Assembly (NCBI GenBank): GCA_038503065.1
Contig: JBCAMK010000019.1
Coordinates: 558,001-622,000 of the forward strand
DNA: 64,000 nucleotides
Direction of reading: 5' to 3'
Origin: Paragyromitra xinjiangensis
Lineage: Eukaryota; Ascomycota; Pezizomycetes; Pezizales; Discinaceae
Every line of letters begins with the position of its first letter. Position 1 is the first letter of the stretch. The position numbers and the translations under genes are program-made. Shown piece by piece: positions 56,450 through 64,000 of the stretch. The notes below the pieces were generated by a model, which worked only from the letters and a program-made list of their open reading frames with translations, was not told where the DNA came from and did not search any database.

Positions 56450-58577
56450 ATCAACTGCTGGCGAGAAAGCACCACGGCTTGCTTCCTGGAAGCTGACTGA
56501 AACACCCCACTTCTGAGTCCAACAAACGAAGAAAAGTCGGAAGGCCCTGTAAATAAGATAATCTAGGCGAACCTAAAATGGCGATCGGATGGCGAGACTT
56601 TCCCTGCAGGGCGCACATCATCCTAAGTCACTCGGCATAATCCAGATCTATATCAATAGAATAAAGAGTTGATATTCGCTTCTTAGACAGAAGGCTTTAT
56701 ATATTTGATACAGAAGAGAGAAACGAAGAAGAGGCAGAAATTAAAGCCTTCGTATATATAAAGATATTCAGCCAATAGGACATCCTCCACTATATGCTTC
56801 GCCGGCCAACGCCTCTATACCCAAAGCAGCCTCCGAATAAGCAGAATAAGCAGAATAGCCGACCAAATAATCGACAGCCAAAGAAAGCCAAATCAGCAAG
56901 GAAAAGTAAGAAATCTGAATAGCAGAAAAGCCTGTGTAGGCTGTAGAAGCCCTACGTAGGTAGAGTAAAGAATAGAGCCAAGTAATAGAGAAAGGCTGGA
57001 AGCGGCACGAAAGGAATTTTTCTTCAACTCATTGTTTCATTGTTTTATAAAGGTACAAGAATATCGCATGCAACCGAAGTTATGGCGTGAAGGCACGAAA
57101 GGAAGTAAATATATCCAACATATATTGTTGAAATAGTAGGCACGTAGGGAGAGAAAGTGTCGATTTCTTATTCTCTGGAGGCTAGCAGCGCCCTCCAGTC
57201 TATATACTCGTGTGCCTCTCTTTCGCTAATCTCCATCCCCGAAGCTACGCCTAAGCAACCTCGTATTAGGAAGCTTCTCCAACAAATATTATTGCTCTAT
57301 ATGGAATCGGGAGGCAGAGAGGACTTAATCAATCAAAAGTTGCACTCCATACAGGCCCGAATTTATAGACAGCGCGTATACTATTACAAAGAAAAACTTT
57401 CAACCTTTAGTCCACTCAATGTCCTCTCTGCCAGAACCTCCTATCGATACCCAATTAGGAAGCTGATTTTCAACACTTTATATTACTTGGTTAAGCATAT
57501 ACAACTACGGTATGGCGCCCAGTATTTCTCACGACAGTTAACATATGTTAAGTTCCCCAAATCTATTTCAGATGTTAGCTTTTCCTATCCAGATAGACAT
57601 TCCGGCTGCCGCTAGATTGCTGTGTATGAGGAAGCAAAATTCACGAGTTTATCAATCACCACTTCCTATTTGTTGATTACCTGTCGCCTAGGGTTAGGGG
57701 GTGTTGATACTAGCATTACTCCTGGGGATTCTTAAGAACTTGATTGTCTTACCGCTGAGATGGGAGATAGCCGTCAAGTTGATCACAGATAGTGCAAATT
57801 TGCGCGAAGAGTTTATTGATGGGTGGGAATGATTTAATACTATGTATGTATAAGCTTCTTGGGTACGCTCGTGATACTGGATACATACGCTCTCTTCCTC
57901 CCTAGTTCGAGCAAACCAGAGACCATCACCGGCTACGTGGTTTACCATGAATCATGTAGCCTTGATCTTCTGTAGAATCGATATCAACGAATAATCCTAG
58001 CACCCCAAACTCACTCCCTATTCCTTTCCCACCCCACTCTAATTTTCGCCCCAAATTTCGGATAGTTCATTGAAGAGCCCACTTTTCGATCCTGTCGTTA
58101 ATAACTAGAAATATTCACTCTTACATTCAATATTCATAGTAAGATCTTAGTCATCCGGCATTATAAATCTGGCGACATGAGGACTATACATCCCTCAAGA
58201 ATACACTCGCTGAACACTGCCCGAGTTCTTCTCAGATAACGTGTCCAAAGAAATTATAGTCGTACAATTCCCACACCTACATTATATAGAGTACACCCTT
58301 AAACCTTCTCTATGTAGTTGACTACATACATGTGGCGATCCAAGCTGCAGCCACAACCGCCCACCAGTGGTAGACGACTTACCAAAGCACCTATAGTTGG
58401 AGGCGATTGGACAGATGCATTCTGACCCTTTTGTCTACAACAGCTGGGTGCGTTGTACATCACAGCTAAGGGCAAAATCCCACTTAATCCTTCAGCGAAG
58501 AACGATCAACACAATCACTAGTAACTAGGAAACCCACGAGAGCCCACGCTCAGGATCAATCCACGACGTTACTACCG
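56450..58577. other. Spacer with transposable-element debris
   Basis: 56690–56960 on the plus strand reads as Lys/Gln/Asn/Pro-rich sequence (KQPPNKQNKQNSRPNNRQPK, then KKAKSARKSKKSE) and then a stop, resembling the basic end of a retroelement Gag. The word GGCACGAAAGGAA occurs twice (about 57004 and 57092). A 152-codon frame at 57157–57615 has no recognised domain. From 57.7 kb onward there is only AT-rich sequence, and the last few hundred bases should contain the kinase gene promoter. Confidence 0.4.
57157..57615 (+). pseudogene. Open frame of unknown origin, possibly transposon remnant
   Basis: 152 codons without intron signals. Composition is basic and tyrosine/leucine-rich (LINQKLHSIQARIYRQRVYY, LIFNTLYYLVKHIQLRYGAQ). 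No family is recognised. Its position just after Gag-like debris and a repeated GGCACGAAAGGAA word suggests a remnant of a mobile element rather than a host gene. Confidence 0.25.
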
Positions 58578-61500
58578 GTGGAGCTTACAGGCGGCCGTTT
58601 GCCCCATTCCGACATAAATCCCACCACGATGGATGATGACTTCATTGCTCGCGATTTTGCATCCCAACCACCACCCCACCCATCAGAACAAAGCATGAGA
58701 GAGATCGTCGGCGACTGGTGCGAGGAAACCATTACGTCCCCCCGATCCACAAACTCTTCATGGTTCAACATTACAGGTGACCACCCGCGTCACCCCAGCA
58801 TTGGGTCCCTAATGCAGAGCATGACCCCTTCCTTATTCGAAAACCCCCCTGTCCGCAGTTGTACGCCTGAATTGATGTCCCTGGAAACCACGGAGGCCCT
58901 AACTCGGAGATTCAATGAACATAAAATAGAAACGAATTTCTATGATGGCTATGTGGTACAAAAGACGTGTGAATGGGAACGTCGGAGCTCAAATAGGCTA
59001 TGGGAAACATCGACATGGAAAAAAAAGATAAGAATTGGTTGTGGAGGGGTTGGTGCCGTTTGGCTTCAGGAGAGGGAAAAGGGGGGAGAACTGAGGGCTG
59101 TTAAAGTACTACCTCGAGAATCCTTGGAAGATACAGGTCGATCACAAGAGCTGCTAGCTTTAGTCAAATTAAAGGGAGTAAGTCTAGACTATGTATTTGC
59201 ATAATTACGAACCTACGCTAACGGGTCCAGTATGAGCATCTTTTTGTAGATTTTCTTGGCTGGTACGAAGATTTAGATCACACATACCTTGTGATGGAGT
59301 ACATCAAGTATGGAGACTTAAGTGACTACATTAAAACTCCAAGGACAACATTAGAGGCCAAAGAGATCACCAAACAGATTTTAGAGGGACTGGAGGTCCT
59401 TCATGACAAAAAGATTTATCATCATGATTTAAAACCACAGGTTAGTAGACTCTTAAGCTCCCACTGCTACTCCCTCTAACAAAAGACGACTGCAGAATAT
59501 CCTCATGGCTTCCCTAGATCCAATTTGGGTCAAAATCGCTGATTTTGGGGCATCGAAACGGGCAAAAAACTCATCTTTACGAACTCGGGTTGGAACTCAA
59601 GGCTATTTTGCTCCAGAACTGCTTGGGATACTCCCTCGGAAGTTTAAAGGGCAACGTTTCGCCCCTCATGCGTTAGACATATGGTCATTGGGCTCTCTAG
59701 TACACGAACTTTTGACTTCCAAGACGCCATTTCTAGGATCGGAATCATCATCTACCCTCGAAGAATTAGACGCGGAGACAGAATACGCAACCGATATAAT
59801 CGCTCTTCAGGAATATTGCCAAGATACCCTAGAATTTCCAATGGATGCCTTTCAAAGATCGCAAATAGGCGAAGAAGGGATATCATTTGTCAAGAGTCTC
59901 CTGATTGCGGATCCAAATAAGCGGCCAACTGCAAAACATATCCTAGAAAACCCATGGCTGACGGGATACACAAGTGGTTGGGTTGAGAACCTTGAAGAAG
60001 AGTTTTCGTCCCTTGGTGTAGGTCTACTAGTAGATTTGGGGGATAGCACATTGGTGAGGCAAATTGGCAAAGAAAATATCATGCGATTTTTGCCAGACTC
60101 GATGAAGGAAAAGGTCTTGTCTCTACTTCTGGATGCTGCAGCCGAAGGGCATAACTTGGTTATTTCGAGGCTGCTTGAATCCCCAGATTGCCGACCAGAT
60201 AGCTCAACCAAGGGGGAGTTATTCCAGCTCGCGGCAGAAGCTAGGCAACTTGACACGATAAAGTTGCTCTTACAAAAAAAGGTACACATTGGAGCTTGTA
60301 TCAATGGCGAAACAGTGCTACAGTGGGCGGTCAAGGCGGGGCACGTTGCCATGGTTATCCTATTCCTCGAGAATATTGCCGATGTTAAAACTAATAGCGA
60401 CTATAAAGAGGCACTTCTATCGGCTGTCAGGCTAGAAAATGTGGATATGATAAAGTTGTTCCTGACAAACAAGCCCGAGATCAATGCTCCCGGTGGAGCC
60501 GGCCAAATAGCGCTGGAAGCGGCAGCTGAAGATGGGCATATCGACATCGTCAAATTTTTGTTGGGCAGCAAGATCGACCCAAATGCCAAAGCGGAAGATA
60601 GTGGTCGAACAGCCTTGCAAGCGGCAGCAGGGGGCGGGCATACCGATATTGTCAAGCTCTTGTTGGACAACAGGGCTGATGTGAATGCCAAAGCCGGAGC
60701 CTTGCGAGCGGCGTGTGGAAGTGGGCATATGATCATTGTCAAGCTCTTATTAGAAAATGAGACAGACGTGAATGCAAAAATGGAAGCCTTGCGAGCGGCG
60801 TGTAAGAGTGGGCACATCGAAATTGTCAAACTCTTATTGGACAACAATAACGACACGAATGCTAAGACGGAAGCGCTACGAACGGCATGTAAGAGTGGGC
60901 ATATCGAAATTGTTAAGTTCTTACTAGACAACAATGACGACGCGGTTGCGAAAGCAGAAGCCCTACGAATAGCGTGTGAGAGCGAGCATATCAGCATTAC
61001 CAAGTTCTTACTAGACAACAATGACGTGAACGCCACAGCGGAAGCCTTGCAAACGGCGTGTGAGAGTGGCCATACTAAATTCGTCAAACTCTTATTGGAC
61101 AACAATGACGACGCGAACTTCAAAGCTAAGGTCCTACAAACGGCGTGCAAGAGTGGGAATATCGCTATTACCGAGATTTTATTGGATAAAACTGACGCGA
61201 ATGCCAAAGTGGAAGCCTTGCAAACAGCATATAAGAGTGGGCATATCAACATTGTTCAGCTCTTATTAGATAGCTATGATGACGAGGATGTTGAAGCGGA
61301 AGCGTTGCGAGCGTGTAGGAGTGGAAATATCAACGTTGTCAAAATCCTATTAGAAAACGATACCAACATACATGCAAACACCAAATTTAGCAACAGCGGT
61401 TTAACATTCTTGCAAGCGGCAGCTATGGGTGGGAATGTCATCATTGTTAGGCTCCTATTGGCCAGAAGCGCCGATGTGAATGCTGAAGCAGCATGGCGTG

Positions 61501-62744
61501 GCGGTCGAACAGCTTTGCAGGCAGCGGCAGAGAGTGGACATACCTACATTGTCAAACTCCTATTACAATTTAAGGCCAACGTGAATGCCAGAGCGGCAGT
61601 AGATTCAAACGGCCGAACAGCCCTACAAGCCGCGGCTGAGAGTGGGCATATTGATATTGTCGATCTCCTCCTAGCCGTGAAGGCTGAAGTAAACGCTAGA
61701 GCAACAGGGTGCGGTGGTCGAACAGCTTTGCAAGCGGCGGCTGAAGGTGGACATTTCGAGATTGTCAAGCTCCTACTGGAAAATGGGGCGTTCGTGAACC
61801 TCAACGCAGCAAAGTACGACGGTCGAACAGCCTTGCAGGCAGCGGCTTGGGGGGGGAACATCGACATTTTCAAGCTCTTGTTGAAAAATTTAGGCTCCAT
61901 AAATGGCAGGGCAGCAAATTACAACGGTTTAACAGCCTTGCAGGCGGCGGCTGAGGGTGGGCATATCAACATTGTCGAGCTCTGTTTGGACAACGGAGCC
62001 AGCGTGAATGATGAAGCAGCATGCCACAACGGTGTAACAGCCTTGCAAGCGGCGGCTAGGAGCGGACATACCAACATTGTCAAGCTCTTATTGACCAAGG
62101 GGGCCGATGTGAATGCTAAACCAGCAGACTACGGCGGCCTAACAGCCCTGCAAGCGGCGGCCGGGAGTGGGCATATTGATATTGTCGATCTCCTCCTAGC
62201 CATGAAGGCTGAGGTAAACGCCAAAGCAGCAAGGTACGGCGGCCGAACAGCCTTACAAGTGGCGTGTAGAAACGGACATATCAACATTGCCAAGCTCCTA
62301 TTAGCCAAGGGAGCCCACGTGAATACTGAACCAGCAGAGTACAACGGTCTAACAGCCTTGCAAGCGGCGGTTGAGGGTGGGCGTATCAACATTGTCAAGC
62401 TCCTATTAGCCAAGAGGGCCAGCGTAAACGCCAAAGTAAACACCAACAGCCGGACAGCCTTGCAAGCGGCAGCTGGGAGTGGTTATATCGATATCGTTAA
62501 GCTCCTGTTAGATAAGAAGGCCAACGTGAATGCCGAGGCAACAGGATACCCGGGTCGAACAGCCTTGCAAGCAGCAGCTGAGAGTGGACATATCAGCATC
62601 GTCAAGCTTTTATTAGACAATAAGGCCAATGTCTTCGCTCCAGCATCGTTCTCCTTCGGTCTAACAGCCTTCGAAGCGGCAGAGATGGGCCGTAACCGAG
62701 ATATTATCAATATTTTCAATAAAATAAAGCTCTTATGCCAGTAA
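58578..62744 (+). CDS. Protein kinase fused to about 27 ankyrin repeats
   Basis: Three exons, 58578–59177, 59231–59440 and 59496–62744, encode 1352 residues from the first ATG; a start at 58629 would remove 17. A disordered N-terminus precedes a Ser/Thr kinase domain (about residues 148–420). It has a glycine loop GCGGVGAVW, lysine K176 in RAVKVLP, a catalytic loop YHHDLKPQN with D266 and N271, DFG at 286–288, and GTQGYFAPELLG. The usual HRD arginine is histidine. All ankyrin repeats lie in the third exon, from about residue 477 to the end. They comprise six divergent repeats, eight short ones of 28–30 residues (ALRTACKSGHIEIVKFLLDN type), and thirteen of 33–36 residues (GRTALQAAAESGHIDIVKLL type). 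No membrane segment or signal peptide. Kinase–ankyrin proteins are plentiful in some fungi and are thought to act in signalling or non-self recognition; that role is inference here. Confidence 0.9.
60690..62740 (+). repeat. Tandem repeat array encoding ankyrin units
   Basis: At DNA level two arrays adjoin. About 60690–61380 has eight units of roughly 84–90 bp with the recurring words GCCTTGCGAGCGGCGTGTAAG and GAGTGGGCATATC. About 61390–62740 has thirteen units of roughly 100–108 bp with GGTCGAACAGCCTTGCAAGC and GCGGC. Neighbouring units share long identical words, which points to fairly recent duplication or gene conversion. Confidence 0.85.
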
Positions 62745-64000
62745 TCCAAAGTATTATCCCCAAGTTTCAAGCACCGCCCCCGATTGATCCTTTTTCATTC
62801 CTTCTCCTAGTATCTTTTATGTGCTAATAATTTCCCTTCACACTCGTTGCTACTAAAGCAAAAGGCTTCTTCATTCTTAACCCTAAGATCTCATCACACT
62901 ATTTTACCTGACGGACTTTTTTTCAACTTGGCTCAGACGAACGACTATGGGGTTGTTAGCTCTATTTCTTTTCCGGAAGCAGCATTGGAAGATCTTTATA
63001 GCATCTTTTGTTAACGGTTCAATATTCTATTCGTATACTTCATTTGTCATCAGCAAAGCGAGTCTCCATGAATGAATCCACTAAGCGCGACCATAACCAG
63101 CATCAATCCAGTCCAAATTCAGATACCTATGAACCCCACTCAGTTATGTCGCTTCCTAGCAGAGAAAATAGTAGGCCAATTATATGACCCTATTCCTCCA
63201 TATTATCAGGCCCCTACAAAGTTGAAGCAGAGTCATACATAGACAAGCCCACAACCCCCTACTAAGCACAATACAAGCATTCCTTTGCTAAACACTCGCT
63301 CACTCACGGTCAGGGAGTCTATGATGCAAAACACTGAGATAGACCCATCGAGAGCCTACTGTAGATGATATGCATCTCCGTGGGTAGAGCCGTGGAGTTA
63401 CGCCCGACAAATACCTATCCATCAACTCAACGTCCCTAGTGACCCTTCCCAGGCCAGTTCTCGTAAGCCTAGTATAGACCCTTTTGACAGTCTCAGAGAG
63501 ACTGCCATAACCCAAAGGGTTAGATGCGTGTATGAATTATCAACCAATCAGTCTCCAGAGAGGCCAGCACGAGCCCAGCTCATTGTGATGTTAGTAATGA
63601 TCATCAACACTCTGAGATTGTCGAGGTGTGATGGATAGTGACGAAGTCGCCAGTTCAAACGGGTCCTCGAGTGGTTTCTCTAAATCTCCTCTAAGGTGCT
63701 CTATAAGTCCACCACTGATCTGCATCGTTTCCGCAATATGGGAGACTTTCGTCATAAGTTGAAATGTGACTGCACGTAGACCAGCGCCAATGACACTGTA
63801 TGCTTTCGCCCAAATTTACTAGCCAAAGCCCACTAAATCTCTGCGTCAACCACAAAACCAGCATAATGAATAACAAATACGCAGAAGTTATGGTACGCAA
63901 GCACAGCCCAATCACCCTGCAAGGTATGCTTCGCCATCCAAACCACCATTTATAGGTATCGCTTAGCTGTTTTGTAAGAGCATCTACTCTATAAGGGTAC
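62745..64000. other. Spacer at the window end
   Basis: The 3' flank of the kinase–ankyrin gene followed by AT-rich sequence. Short frames (63300–63515 minus, 63691–63915 minus) show nothing recognisable. No gene or repeat is called. Confidence 0.5.

Noticed and set aside
56690..57000. Intact retrotransposon
   Set aside because: Only a short basic Gag-like stretch with a stop is visible. No protease, reverse transcriptase or integrase motifs and no terminal repeat pair.
60401..61252. 283-codon minus-strand frame under the ankyrin array
   Set aside because: It is a mirror of the ankyrin-coding repeats and appears only because the repeat units lack stops in that frame.
1..64000. CRISPR array, bacterial operon or viral genome
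   Set aside because: No regularly spaced short repeats; genes have spliceosomal introns and a fungal character throughout.

Overview
The window is nuclear DNA of a filamentous ascomycete (Pezizomycotina). Genes are interrupted by short introns, mostly 43–85 nt, with GT..AG ends and CTAAC/CTGAC branch points. A complete 5S rRNA gene stands alone rather than in a cluster, and tRNA-Tyr carries the short intron usual in eukaryotes. The protein set (Bor1, Ppn2, Cia2, Chl4/CENP-N, Psy2, Nse4, Rna15) is fungal. Compact genes set in decayed, repeat-strewn spacers, plus a kinase–ankyrin giant, would suit a Pezizomycete such as a truffle or morel relative, but that placement is inference.

Layout. 1–5.8 kb: spacer with a small TA-flanked inverted-repeat element. 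5.8–14.4 kb: Bor1-type anion/borate transporter, Ppn2-type polyphosphatase, Cia2 Fe-S assembly factor and a small unknown gene. 14.4–17.4 kb: spacer with a dispersed repeat. 17.4–21.7 kb (minus strand): a nine-exon gene of unknown function and an SLC35F-type transporter. 24.5–25.8 kb: Chl4/CENP-N kinetochore gene. 25.8–31.5 kb: repeat remnants, then a low-complexity leader. 31.5–43.9 kb: Psy2/PPP4R3, an F-box protein, a jacalin-lectin/BTB fusion and Nse4. 45.1 kb: tRNA-Tyr. 46.5 kb: small acidic unknown gene. 47–52 kb: decayed repeats. 52–55.2 kb: Rna15/CSTF2 and a 461-residue unknown protein. 55.6–57.6 kb: foldback repeats, an intact 5S rRNA gene and retroelement-like debris. 58.6–62.7 kb: protein kinase fused to about 27 ankyrin repeats.

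There is no operon or obvious biosynthetic cluster. The housekeeping genes act in separate pathways: boron/anion transport, polyphosphate turnover, Fe-S protein maturation, chromosome segregation and repair (Chl4, Nse4, Psy2) and mRNA 3' processing. The accessory content worth attention is the kinase–ankyrin gene, the lectin–BTB gene, the uncharacterised gene at 17.4–19.7 kb, and several small repeat families, two of them possibly related to 5S rRNA. Exon models were assembled by hand from splice signals and reading phase. All coding models below keep frame, but only transcript data would confirm them.
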